64,000 nucleotides of DNA from JABJOE01 sp964344145 (GTDB lineage Bacteria > Patescibacteriota > Patescibacteriia > UBA9934). The stretch spans positions 13,643 through 77,642 of the forward strand of contig CAYFME010000004.1 of NCBI GenBank assembly GCA_964344145.1. The letters run 5' to 3'. Positions 46,795-53,670 of this stretch are shown in pieces. Every line of letters starts with the position of its first letter. The first letter of the stretch is position 1. Both the position numbers and the translations under genes were made by a program. The notes under the pieces were generated by a model. The model did no database searches and was not told where the DNA came from. It was given only the letters and a program-made list of their open reading frames with translations.

Positions 46795-46823
46795 ATTCAA
46801 TCACGCCAGGTCGATTTTGTCAA
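46795..46823 (-). promoter_or_regulatory. Promoter of the 46300 cassette
   Basis: Minus strand TTGACA (46823-46818), 17 nt, TTGAAT (46800-46795). The TTGACA directly follows the TGCATCTA of the preceding cassette. Confidence 0.65.
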
Positions 46824-46831
46824 TAGATGCA
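46824..46831 (-). other. TGCATCTA motif between two cassettes
   Basis: Minus-strand TGCATCTA, 4 nt after the terminator of the 46866-47656 pair and immediately before the TTGACA of the 46300 cassette. Confidence 0.5.
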
Positions 46832-46835
46832 CGAT

Positions 46836-46867
46836 GACCCCGTTCCGACACGTGTCGGTGCGGGGTC
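46836..46867 (-). terminator. Terminator hairpin of the 46866-47656 cassette
   Basis: GACCCCG, two unpaired, CCGACAC/GTGTCGG, two unpaired, CGGGGTC: a long near-perfect stem that overlaps the stop codon of the upstream gene. Confidence 0.75.
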
Positions 46868-47282
46868 ACTTGTCGAGCTCCGCGCGGACGCGGGGGCCGA
46901 TGTCGGGGTCGAGCTCCATGATGCGGTCGGAGATCGCGGACTGTCGGTCGTCCAGGCGGTAGATGAGGACCTTGGTGAGCCAGCGGTTGTGGTCCCAGCG
47001 GATGAGCAGCTTCCCGCCGATGAAGGTGACCACGAACAGCGGCGTGAAGATGATCGTGATCCACAGGTGGATGACGAGACCGCCGATCGCCGCTGCAGCC
47101 AAGGAGAACAGGATGAACCGCAGATGTCGCCACAGGACGCTGCCGAAGTTGATCAGGTACTCCATGTGCTTGTAGTGCTCCCAGGCTTGCCCGCGTTCCG
47201 CCTGCGGAAGGCGGTGGATGTGGGCGCATGCCTCAGGGTGCCACGGTGCCGTCTCCGGATGGCCGGCGTTGAGTTCGATCAT
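46866..47282 (-). CDS. GC-rich cassette gene: two-helix membrane protein (second of a pair)
   Basis: 138 residues, MIELNAGHPETAPWHPEACA. Two membrane helices in the middle (FILFSLAAAAIGGLVIHLWI and TIIFTPLFVVTFIGGKLLI) between a His-rich N-terminus (EACAHIHRLPQ) and a charged helical C-terminus. The ATG overlaps the TGA of the upstream membrane gene by 4 nt, so the two are translated together and may form a complex. A much longer in-frame opening to 47579 exists but lies on top of the partner gene. No family is recognised. GC-rich. Confidence 0.7.
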   Translation of the reverse strand: MIELNAGHPETAPWHPEACAHIHRLPQAERGQAWEHYKHMEYLINFGSVLWRHLRFILFSLAAAAIGGLVIHLWITIIFTPLFVVTFIGGKLLIRWDHNRWLTKVLIYRLDDRQSAISDRIMELDPDIGPRVRAELDK

Positions 47283-47656
47283 ACGAGTCCACCGAGCAAC
47301 TGCGGGATGATGTCGATCGCGATGCTCATCAGCGTGATGATCGCGCCGAGCCAGATACTCGCGACGATCGCGTACAGGCACTGCGAGGGCAGGGGCCAGC
47401 GACGGAAGGTGCTCCAGTGACCAGGCGACGTGTTGCGACTCCACAGCAGGCTGATGGCCACGATGTTCGTGATCACGACCCACGGCAGGGTCTTGTACAG
47501 GGCGTCGATCCACGCCACGTCGATGAGCTGCAGGACCACGGCACCGTACACACTTGCCAGAGCCAGGTTGATCAGGCACAGCAAGGTCACGGCGGCGATC
47601 TGCGCGTAGCGCAGGATCTCGCGCTTGACTCCTTCCTTGAGGGCGAGGTTGAGCAT
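47279..47656 (-). CDS. GC-rich cassette gene: multi-helix membrane protein (first of a pair)
   Basis: 125 residues from the ATG at 47656 (MLNLALKEGVKREILRYAQI), with AAGGAG close upstream. An ATG at 47683 is unlikely because it lies within the promoter: the -10 ends at 47685. Three or four hydrophobic segments (IAAVTLLCLINLALASVYGA, LPWVVITNIVAISLLW, LYAIVASIWLGAIITLMSIA). No known motif. Composition is somewhat less GC-biased than the other cassettes. It is coupled by ATGA to the second membrane gene and the pair shares one promoter and one terminator. Confidence 0.7.
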   Translation of the reverse strand: MLNLALKEGVKREILRYAQIAAVTLLCLINLALASVYGAVVLQLIDVAWIDALYKTLPWVVITNIVAISLLWSRNTSPGHWSTFRRWPLPSQCLYAIVASIWLGAIITLMSIAIDIIPQLLGGLV

Positions 47657-47684
47657 ACGCTCCTTTATGTTGAAGGTGCTCATG

Positions 47685-47713
47685 ACCCTAGCACTATGGG
47701 GTCTTTATGTCAA
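47685..47713 (-). promoter_or_regulatory. Promoter of the 46866-47656 cassette
   Basis: Minus strand TTGACA (47713-47708), 17 nt, TAGGGT (47690-47685). Confidence 0.7.
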
Positions 47714-47729
47714 TTCAAAAGGCTCCCTT

Positions 47730-47767
47730 CTGGCACTCTTGACGTCAGAGTGCTAATTTTGTTACGT
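47730..47767 (+). promoter_or_regulatory. CIRCE operator and groESL promoter
   Basis: The HrcA-binding CIRCE inverted repeat reads CTGGCACTC, 9 nt, GAGTGCTAA (47730-47756). Its 9-nt spacer starts with the -35 TTGACG (47739-47744); 17 nt later is TTACGT (47762-47767). Repressor binding would cover the -35. The leader to groES is pyrimidine-rich with CCTCC cores and no SD. Confidence 0.9.
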
Positions 47768-47825
47768 TATTCCTCGCAAACAAAACCTAACCTCCTAACT
47801 TCCTAATTCCTACCTCCTTTTCTCT

Positions 47826-48116
47826 ATGCAACTCAAACCCGTTTCCGATCACATCGTGCTCAAGCCGATGGATAAAGAGACAACGACTGCTTCGGGCATC
47901 ATCATCCCCGACACCGTTGACAAAGAACGGCCTGAGCAGGCAGAGGTTCTCGCGGTTGGTCCGGGCAAGATACTCGACAATGGTCAGCGTCAGCCCGTTG
48001 AGGTCACGCCCGGTCAGAAGGTCCTGTTTAAAAAGTACGCTCCAGATGAGTTTGAAATCGATGGCGAGAAGTTTCTCGTGATTCGCGCTGAAGATGTAAT
48101 TGCAATCGTTGAATAA
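47826..48116 (+). CDS. groES: Co-chaperonin GroES
   Basis: 96 residues; the heptameric lid of the GroEL cage. It begins MQLKPVSDHIVLKPMDKETT and shows the mobile loop (TASGIIIPDT), VLAVGPGKILDNG and the end KFLVIRAEDVIAIVE, all typical. It is under CIRCE/HrcA-type heat-shock control and is followed by groEL after 4 nt. No SD; the leader instead has repeated CCTCC/CTAAC tracts. Confidence 0.97.
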   Translation: MQLKPVSDHIVLKPMDKETTTASGIIIPDTVDKERPEQAEVLAVGPGKILDNGQRQPVEVTPGQKVLFKKYAPDEFEIDGEKFLVIRAEDVIAIVE

Positions 48117-48120
48117 TTTT

Positions 48121-49767
48121 ATGGCAAAAGAACTTACATTTAAGGAGGACGCCCGTGAGGGTTTGAAGTCAGGAATCGATCAGCTTGCTGACGCAGTGAA
48201 AGTCACGCTTGGTCCTAAGGGTCGCAACGTGATCGCGCAGCGCAGTTTTGGATCTCCGATGGTCACCAAGGACGGTGTGTCCGTTGCCAAGGAGATCGAA
48301 CTTGAGGATGCGCTTGAGAACATGGGCGCTGAGCTCGTGAAGGAAGTTGCATCCAAGACAGCCGACGTTGCCGGTGACGGAACAACGACCGCAACGGTCC
48401 TCGCGCAAGCAATGGTTGATGAAGGGTTGAAGCTCGTCGCTGCCGGTGTTGACCCGCAGGCGTTGCGCCGCGGCATGGAGCGCGGTGTGCAAACACTCGT
48501 TGAGCAGATCAAGTCTCAATCACAACCAGTCTCTGGAATGCCCGAGGCAATCAAGCAAGTCGCAACCATCTCAGCCAACGACAGCGAGATCGGTGAGACG
48601 ATTGCCAGTGCGATGCAGACGGTCGGTGAGAACGGCGTCATTACGGTTGAGGAAGGTCAGTCGTTTGGTATTGAGCTGGAGAAGACCGAAGGGATGCAGT
48701 TTGATAAGGGGTATCTCTCTCCTTATATGGTGACGAATCCTGAGAAGATGGAGGCGCAGTACGACGACGTGCCGATTCTCGTTACCGATCAGAAGATTAG
48801 TTCGGTCCAGTCTCTTCTTCCAGTACTTGAGGCCATTGCTGGAACAGGAAAGAAAGATTTGGTGATTTTGTGTGATGACCTTGAGGGCGAGGCGTTGACG
48901 ACATTGGTTGTGAACAAGATCCGCGGAGCGTTTAACGCGCTCGTGGTGAAGGCGCCTGCCTTTGGTGATCGCAAGAAAGCGATGCTCGAGGATATTGCGA
49001 TCGTAACTGGTGCGACGGTTGTCTCCGAGGAGCGTGGCATGAAGCTCGATGCGGTTGATCTTGGAAGCCTCGGAAAGGCTCGACGGGTGATCGCTACCAA
49101 AGATACGACAACGATTGTTGAAGGTGCGGGTGACAAAGGAAAGATTGACGATCGTGTTGCCCAGATTAAAACGCTTATTGAACAGACCACGTCTGACTTT
49201 GACCGTGAGAAGTTGCAGGAACGTTTGGCAAAGCTTGCTGGCGGTGTAGCAGTGATCAAGGTTGGTGCAGCTTCTGAGGTTGAGATGAAAGAAAAGAAGG
49301 ATCGCATTGACGATGCTGTTGCCGCTACCAAGGCTGCGGTGGAGGAAGGAATCGTTGCCGGCGGAGGGGTGGCACTCGTACGCGCTCAACAGGCCCTTAC
49401 ACAGCTACGTGTCGAAACTGAACGAACCAACAAAGATGAAGCACTTGGTGTGCAGGTTCTTGAGAACGCGATTGAGATGCCGCTCTGGCAGATCGCGCAG
49501 AACGCCGGTGCTAAGGGTGACGTCTGGGTGGAGAAAGTGAAGGCTGGACAGGGAAGCTACGGATACAACGCCCGCGAGGATCGCGAGGAGATGGACATGG
49601 TCCGTGCTGGTATCATCGATCCAGCCAAAGTGACGCGCTCAGCCGTCGAGAATGCGACCTCAATCGCTACGATGGTTATCACGACCGAGGCAGCGATCAC
49701 GGAACTTCCAGAAAAAGAAACCCCAGCCATGCCACCAATGCCAGGAGGTATGGGAGGGATGATGTAA
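48121..49767 (+). CDS. groEL: Chaperonin GroEL
   Basis: 548 residues, the normal length; tetradecameric ATP-driven folding chamber. It begins MAKELTFKEDAREGLKSGID. ATP-binding motif VAGDGTTTATVLAQAM, the hinge and apical blocks, EGIVAGGGVALVRAQQ, and the flexible Gly/Met tail (PPMPGGMGGMM) are all present. Start at 48121 rather than 48100 because the family begins at this Met. Co-transcribed with groES and ended by the hairpin at 49775-49801. Confidence 0.98.
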   Translation: MAKELTFKEDAREGLKSGIDQLADAVKVTLGPKGRNVIAQRSFGSPMVTKDGVSVAKEIELEDALENMGAELVKEVASKTADVAGDGTTTATVLAQAMVDEGLKLVAAGVDPQALRRGMERGVQTLVEQIKSQSQPVSGMPEAIKQVATISANDSEIGETIASAMQTVGENGVITVEEGQSFGIELEKTEGMQFDKGYLSPYMVTNPEKMEAQYDDVPILVTDQKISSVQSLLPVLEAIAGTGKKDLVILCDDLEGEALTTLVVNKIRGAFNALVVKAPAFGDRKKAMLEDIAIVTGATVVSEERGMKLDAVDLGSLGKARRVIATKDTTTIVEGAGDKGKIDDRVAQIKTLIEQTTSDFDREKLQERLAKLAGGVAVIKVGAASEVEMKEKKDRIDDAVAATKAAVEEGIVAGGGVALVRAQQALTQLRVETERTNKDEALGVQVLENAIEMPLWQIAQNAGAKGDVWVEKVKAGQGSYGYNAREDREEMDMVRAGIIDPAKVTRSAVENATSIATMVITTEAAITELPEKETPAMPPMPGGMGGMM

Positions 49768-49774
49768 TCGAAGG

Positions 49775-49801
49775 AAAAGGGTCCGACCAAGGACTCTTTT
49801 C
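49775..49801 (+). terminator. groESL terminator
   Basis: AAAAGGGTCC-gaccaa-GGACTCTTTTCT. Confidence 0.8.
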
Positions 49802-49819
49802 TGATTTAAAGAGCTAGGC

Positions 49820-49825
49820 TATACT
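49820..49825 (+). promoter_or_regulatory. -10 box of the 49834 gene
   Basis: TATACT 8 nt before the ATG; -35 weak. Confidence 0.45.
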
Positions 49826-49833
49826 CCAACCAT

Positions 49834-50166
49834 ATGGCAAATCAATCTCAAACAGACAAAGATAACAATGTCATCGCGGCGCTTTCGTACGTGTTTGTGC
49901 TGTGTTTCGTGCCACTCCTTTTGGCGAAGGACTCTGCGTACGTGCAGTTCCACGCTAAGCAAGGATTGGTGCTGTTCATTGTGGAAGTCTTTGTCATGAT
50001 CCTCGCAAGCATCCTCGTGTTCATTCCAATCATCGGATGGCTGGCGAACATCATCATGTACCTCTTTGTGATCATCATGGCCGTGATGGGATTCCTGCAA
50101 GCGCTACAAGGGAAGAAGTGGGTGATGCCGCTGCTAGGATCGTACGCCAAGAAGTTAAAGATCTGA
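49834..50166 (+). CDS. DUF4870/Tic20-like small membrane protein
   Basis: 110 residues, MANQSQTDKDNNVIAALSYV. Three to four hydrophobic helices with the pattern ALSYVFVLCFVPLLLAKDSA, then YVQFHAKQGLVLFIVEVFVM, then FIPIIGWLANIIMYLFVII. The F-H-A-K-Q-G motif between the first two helices is typical of this family, which is widespread in bacteria and of unknown role. A leaderless start is likely from TATACT 8 nt upstream. It lies alone between groEL and prfB. Confidence 0.8.
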   Translation: MANQSQTDKDNNVIAALSYVFVLCFVPLLLAKDSAYVQFHAKQGLVLFIVEVFVMILASILVFIPIIGWLANIIMYLFVIIMAVMGFLQALQGKKWVMPLLGSYAKKLKI

Positions 50167-50172
50167 CTATTT

Positions 50173-50204
50173 GAAAGACAGGCCTTCTAGGGCTTGTTTT
50201 TCAT
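50173..50204 (+). terminator. Terminator before prfB
   Basis: CAGGCC-ttcta-GGGCTTG stem (with wobble pairs) followed by TTTTTC. Confidence 0.5.
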
Positions 50205-50208
50205 TTCT

Positions 50209-51321
50209 ATGTCGTCACTGGAATCACATATCAAAGATTTGCTCACAAAGGTTGAGGACGCCTGGCAGCTTTTGACGTTGGACGACGTCGCTGTGCAGAT
50301 TAAGGCGCTGGAATCGCAAATGGCTGAGCAAGACTTTTGGAATGATCAGGATCGCGCACGCGAAGTCTCGCAGCAAGCGGCGGATCTGAAGGATCAATAT
50401 GAGCAATGGGACACACTGCGCACGCAAGTAAAGGATGCGCAGGATCTTCAATCGCTTGCCAGTGAAGAAGGGAACGCGAATGTCTTGCAGGAACTTCAAG
50501 AACAGGTTGATGCGTTGAGTGCGCGTTACGAGAAGATGGAGCTGCAAACGTTGCTTGCCGACAAGATGGATCCGAACAATGCAATCGTTTCTATCCATGC
50601 TGGTGCCGGCGGTACAGATGCGATGGATTGGTCGGCGATGCTGTTTCGTATGTACGTACGATTTGTGGAGGCGCGTGGATGGACGATGGAGATCCTCGAG
50701 GAGTCGCGCGGTGAGGAGGCGGGATATAAGAAGGTGACCTTCGCGGTGCGTGGTCGGTTCGCTTACGGCTATCTTAAGGCCGAGGCTGGCGTGCATCGTC
50801 TGGTGCGCATCTCACCCTTTGATGCCGAGAAGATGCGCCACACCGCCTTCGCGCTCGTGGAGGTCATCCCGGAGCTTGATGATCTGTCAGACAAAGAAAT
50901 TGCCATTGATGACAAAGATCTTCGCGTTGATACGTTTATGTCATCAGGAAAAGGAGGTCAGTCGGTGAACACGACGTACTCAGCCATTCGCATTACGCAC
51001 TTGCCAACGGGTCTCGTCGTCAGCTGTCAGAACGAACGGTCGCAGCGACAGAATAAGGAGACGGCGATGCGCGTGCTTAAGTCACGCCTCTTTCAGAAGA
51101 TGGTCGAGGAGCGCGCCGAGCGCATCGATGAGCTCAAGGGTGGACACAAGCCGCCCGAGTGGGGAAACCAAATCCGTAGCTATGTGCTGCATCCGTATAA
51201 GATGGTGAAAGATCACCGGACGGGTGCGCAGGTGCAGGACGTGGATGGGGTGCTGTCAGGTGATCTTGATGTCTTTCTAGAGGCCTACCTACGTTATCGG
51301 TTGACGGTTGATCAGGAATGA
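50209..51321 (+). CDS. prfB: Peptide chain release factor 2, no frameshift site
   Basis: 370 residues; ends translation at UGA and UAA. The tripeptide that reads the stop codon is SPF (VRISPFDAEKMRHTAFALVE), marking RF2 rather than RF1, and the catalytic GGQ lies in SSGKGGQSVNTTYSAIRITH. Its presence, with TGA stops in this window, shows that UGA is a stop here, unlike in Gracilibacteria and Absconditabacteria. The N-terminal reading frame is continuous, so the programmed +1 frameshift used by many bacteria to self-regulate RF2 is absent. Start at 50209 (MSSLESHIKDLL); no SD. Confidence 0.96.
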   Translation: MSSLESHIKDLLTKVEDAWQLLTLDDVAVQIKALESQMAEQDFWNDQDRAREVSQQAADLKDQYEQWDTLRTQVKDAQDLQSLASEEGNANVLQELQEQVDALSARYEKMELQTLLADKMDPNNAIVSIHAGAGGTDAMDWSAMLFRMYVRFVEARGWTMEILEESRGEEAGYKKVTFAVRGRFAYGYLKAEAGVHRLVRISPFDAEKMRHTAFALVEVIPELDDLSDKEIAIDDKDLRVDTFMSSGKGGQSVNTTYSAIRITHLPTGLVVSCQNERSQRQNKETAMRVLKSRLFQKMVEERAERIDELKGGHKPPEWGNQIRSYVLHPYKMVKDHRTGAQVQDVDGVLSGDLDVFLEAYLRYRLTVDQE

Positions 51322-51334
51322 TAAATGATTTACC

Positions 51335-51362
51335 GTAGGGGCGCGGCACGCCGCGCCCCTAC
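51335..51362. repeat. 28-nt palindrome related to 14057-14086
   Basis: Arms GTAGGGGCGCGGC and GCCGCGCCCCTAC around a 2-nt centre, between prfB and the epimerase gene. It shares the GTAGGGGC-CGGC pattern with the palindrome at 14057. Confidence 0.8.
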
Positions 51363-51364
51363 AT

Positions 51365-52300
51365 ATGAATATGCAATACAAAACAGTCATTGTCACAGGC
51401 GGTTCAGGCTTTATTGGCTCGCACCTTGTTGATCGTTTGGTGGAGGTCTCCAAGCGTGTTGTTGTGATCGACAAAGTGAAGCCGTCCAAGCTTAACAAAA
51501 ACAAGAAGGCTGTTTACAAAAAAGTCGACATCCGAGATGAGGACGTCATCAATGTCTTTAAAAAAGAACAGCCCGACGCGCTGTTTCATTTGGCCGCTCA
51601 TTTGCTGGATCGTGTATCCATGCGCGAGCCAGTGGAAAATGCGCAGCACAATGTCATCGGTTCGCTCAATGTGTTTGAAGGAATGCGCCGTTTTGGCGCA
51701 ACGGGGGGAAAGATCATGTTCACGTCTTCGGGAGCCGTGTATGGGAACCAGCGCGATCTACCTATTAGCGAGAAGGCAAAGACGGATCCGGAAACACCAT
51801 ACGGTATTACCAAGTTTGTGGCTGAACAGTATCTGCGATTTTATCATCGCCATTACGGGATTCCTTACACGGCGCTGCGTCTTGGTAATGCGTTTGGTCC
51901 ACGTCAGGATAGCAGTGTGGAGTCTGGGGCGATTAGCATTTTTACTAGCCGCCTGTTGCGCGGCGAACCGGTGACGATCAACAATGACGGACTGACCACA
52001 CGTGACTATGTGTATGTGCAAGATGTGGTGGATGCGCATTTGGCCGCAGCGCAGACGAGTGTCATCGGGGCGGTAAATGTTGGAACGGGCGTAGCAACGT
52101 CCACCAGTGAGCTGTTTGCGTGTGTGCGTGAGGCTGTTGGCGTACAGTCGGTGCCAGAGCGAGATGAGCGCGCCGTCGATTTGATCAAGCACATTTCGCT
52201 CGATACTACGCGCGCACGCCAGGAAATGGGATGGTCGGCACAAGTTGGTTTTGAAGAAGGACTGGCTAAAACTGTTGCTTGGTATCGCGAGCATGTATGA
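51365..52300 (+). CDS. NAD-dependent nucleotide-sugar epimerase/dehydratase
   Basis: 311 residues, extended short-chain dehydrogenase fold. NAD-binding GGSGFIGSHLVDRL near residue 12, the Ser of TSSGAVYG and the catalytic YGITK (Tyr-x3-Lys), plus RLGNAFGPRQD and DYVYVQDVVDAHL, match the GalE/WcaG group. It probably makes a nucleotide sugar for the surface glycans encoded elsewhere in the window. Whether it is UDP-glucose 4-epimerase cannot be decided. A second Met (51371) is an alternative start. Its stop overlaps tsaC (ATGA). Confidence 0.88.
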   Translation: MNMQYKTVIVTGGSGFIGSHLVDRLVEVSKRVVVIDKVKPSKLNKNKKAVYKKVDIRDEDVINVFKKEQPDALFHLAAHLLDRVSMREPVENAQHNVIGSLNVFEGMRRFGATGGKIMFTSSGAVYGNQRDLPISEKAKTDPETPYGITKFVAEQYLRFYHRHYGIPYTALRLGNAFGPRQDSSVESGAISIFTSRLLRGEPVTINNDGLTTRDYVYVQDVVDAHLAAAQTSVIGAVNVGTGVATSTSELFACVREAVGVQSVPERDERAVDLIKHISLDTTRARQEMGWSAQVGFEEGLAKTVAWYREHV

Positions 52301-52875
52301 TCAGGTATTCTATTGATCAGCTCGATCAGGCCATCGCCCTCCTGCAACGTGGGGGCGTGTTGATTTTTCCAACGGAGACGTCCTACGGCATTGGCTGTGA
52401 TGCGACGAACGCGCAGGCGGTGGAGCGCGTATACACGTTGAAGGATCGACCGATGCGCAAAGGCGCGCCGATTCTGTTACCCGATGCTGATTCCGCGAGC
52501 GACTATCTCGTTGTGACCGATGAGATGCAAATATTGATGGATGCGCATTGGCCAGGGCCGTTGAATATCATTGGAGAAGTGTCGCAGGATTCGCCGGTAG
52601 CCGAACTTTGTAAGGAAGACGGAACGCAGACGGCGCGTGTTTCGTCACACCCGATTGCCGCCGCACTTGCCAAGGGACTGGGGCGACCTCTTCTTGCTAC
52701 GAGTGCAAATGCGTATCGGACGCCAGCGATCTATGACAGCGCGGATATTGAGGAGCGTCTTGGAGGCGATGCATACATCGATGCCGGGAAGATTCCACAG
52801 GAACCAGCCTCGACGATCGTAAAGGTGGCGTCAGACGGCGTGGAGATCGTACGACAAGGTTCCATCAAGCTATGA
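52297..52875 (+). CDS. tsaC: Threonylcarbamoyl-AMP synthase (Sua5/YrdC/TsaC)
   Basis: 192 residues; makes threonylcarbamoyl-AMP for the t6A base of ANN-reading tRNAs. Family blocks: GGVLIFPTETSYGIGCDATN, RVYTLKDRPMRKGAPILLPD (the K-x-R motif), HWPGPLNIIGEV, TARVSSHPIAAALA and LLATSANAY. Short form without the C-terminal Sua5 domain. It overlaps the epimerase stop and the rsmA start by ATGA each, so the three are translationally coupled. Confidence 0.93.
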   Translation: MIRYSIDQLDQAIALLQRGGVLIFPTETSYGIGCDATNAQAVERVYTLKDRPMRKGAPILLPDADSASDYLVVTDEMQILMDAHWPGPLNIIGEVSQDSPVAELCKEDGTQTARVSSHPIAAALAKGLGRPLLATSANAYRTPAIYDSADIEERLGGDAYIDAGKIPQEPASTIVKVASDGVEIVRQGSIKL

Positions 52876-53663
52876 AGAAGTCCTACGGCCAACATTTTTT
52901 AAAGGACGAATCGTTGATTACAAAGATCGTCGCCGCGGCGCAGATCGATGCCGATGAGTTGGTGGTTGAAGTCGGTCCGGGGCAGGGGGCGCTCACAGCG
53001 TACCTGCCGCAGGATCGCTGTTTTTTGATTGAGGCTGATGCAGATCTGATTGGTGATTTACAAACACACTTTCCTGAGACAACCATCGTTCACGCTGATG
53101 CAACGTCAGTTGACTACAAAGAGCTCATCGGTGATCGACCTTGGTTGCTGATCGGAAATCTTCCGTACAACGCCGCCAACGCGATCATCATGAACGCACT
53201 AAAACAAGGTTTAACCTTGGCGAGGTCTGACCTTGGTAAGGTTAAACCTTGGCGAGGTCTCAGACGGTTGATTGTGATGGTGCAAAAAGAAGTAGCGCAG
53301 CGCATGATAGCGTCTCCTGGAACACACATGAGCGTGCTATCCGTCGCCGTACAGCTTTATGGTACGCCAACGCGTGTGATGGACGTGAAGCCGGGTTCGT
53401 TTCAGCCACCGCCAAAGGTGATGTCGAGCGTCATCCGTTTAGATGTTGATCCAAAGGTCGGTGATCCTGAGCCGGTGATCGCGTTGGCCTCCGCCGGCTT
53501 TTCTGCGCGCAGAAAACAACTGCACAAGAACCTCGCCGCCGCTGGAATCACCACATCACAACAAACAAAAGACGCCCTTGAGCAGATCGGTCTGCGATCT
53601 GACATACGTGCGCAAGATCTATCCGTGGATGACTGGGTGAGATTGGCGAAGATTGTGTTATAA
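52872..53663 (+). CDS. rsmA: 16S rRNA dimethyladenosine transferase with in-frame palindromic insert
   Basis: 263 residues (KsgA); dimethylates two adjacent adenines near the 16S 3' end. It begins MKKSYGQHFLKDESLI; SAM site VVEVGPGQGALTAYL; catalytic NLPYNAAN; then MVQKEVAQRM and FQPPPKVMSSVIRL. Between NLPY and VQKEV there are 37 residues where E. coli KsgA has about 23. The extra (QGLTLARSDLGKVKPWRG, residues 112-130) is encoded exactly by the AAGGTT-type palindromic element at 53205-53260. The enzyme probably tolerates it as a surface loop near the active site. ATGA-coupled to tsaC. Confidence 0.95.
   Translation: MKKSYGQHFLKDESLITKIVAAAQIDADELVVEVGPGQGALTAYLPQDRCFLIEADADLIGDLQTHFPETTIVHADATSVDYKELIGDRPWLLIGNLPYNAANAIIMNALKQGLTLARSDLGKVKPWRGLRRLIVMVQKEVAQRMIASPGTHMSVLSVAVQLYGTPTRVMDVKPGSFQPPPKVMSSVIRLDVDPKVGDPEPVIALASAGFSARRKQLHKNLAAAGITTSQQTKDALEQIGLRSDIRAQDLSVDDWVRLAKIVL
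53205..53260. repeat. AAGGTT-type palindromic element, copy C, inside rsmA
   Basis: Three to four half-palindromes (CAAGGTTTAACCTTGG, GAGGTCTGACCTTGG, TAAGGTTAAACCTTGG, GAGGTCT) in a row, in frame within rsmA. Related to 2745-2776 and 20524-20555. Confidence 0.85.
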
Positions 53664-53664
53664 T
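53659..53664 (+). promoter_or_regulatory. Extended -10 promoter of the 53671 gene
   Basis: TATAAT preceded by TGT (extended -10), overlapping the rsmA stop codon, 6 nt before a GTG start. Confidence 0.55.
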
Positions 53665-53670
53665 TTGTGC

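Noticed and set aside
46866..47579. 237-codon version of the second membrane gene of the cassette pair
   Set aside because: The N-terminal 100 codons lie on the coding sequence of the partner gene in another frame; the ATGA overlap at 47282 gives a natural start.
4084..47683. Integron gene cassettes
   Set aside because: Integron cassettes usually lack promoters, share one orientation and are tandem. These have promoters, lie singly on both strands, and show no attC-like sites or integrase in the window.
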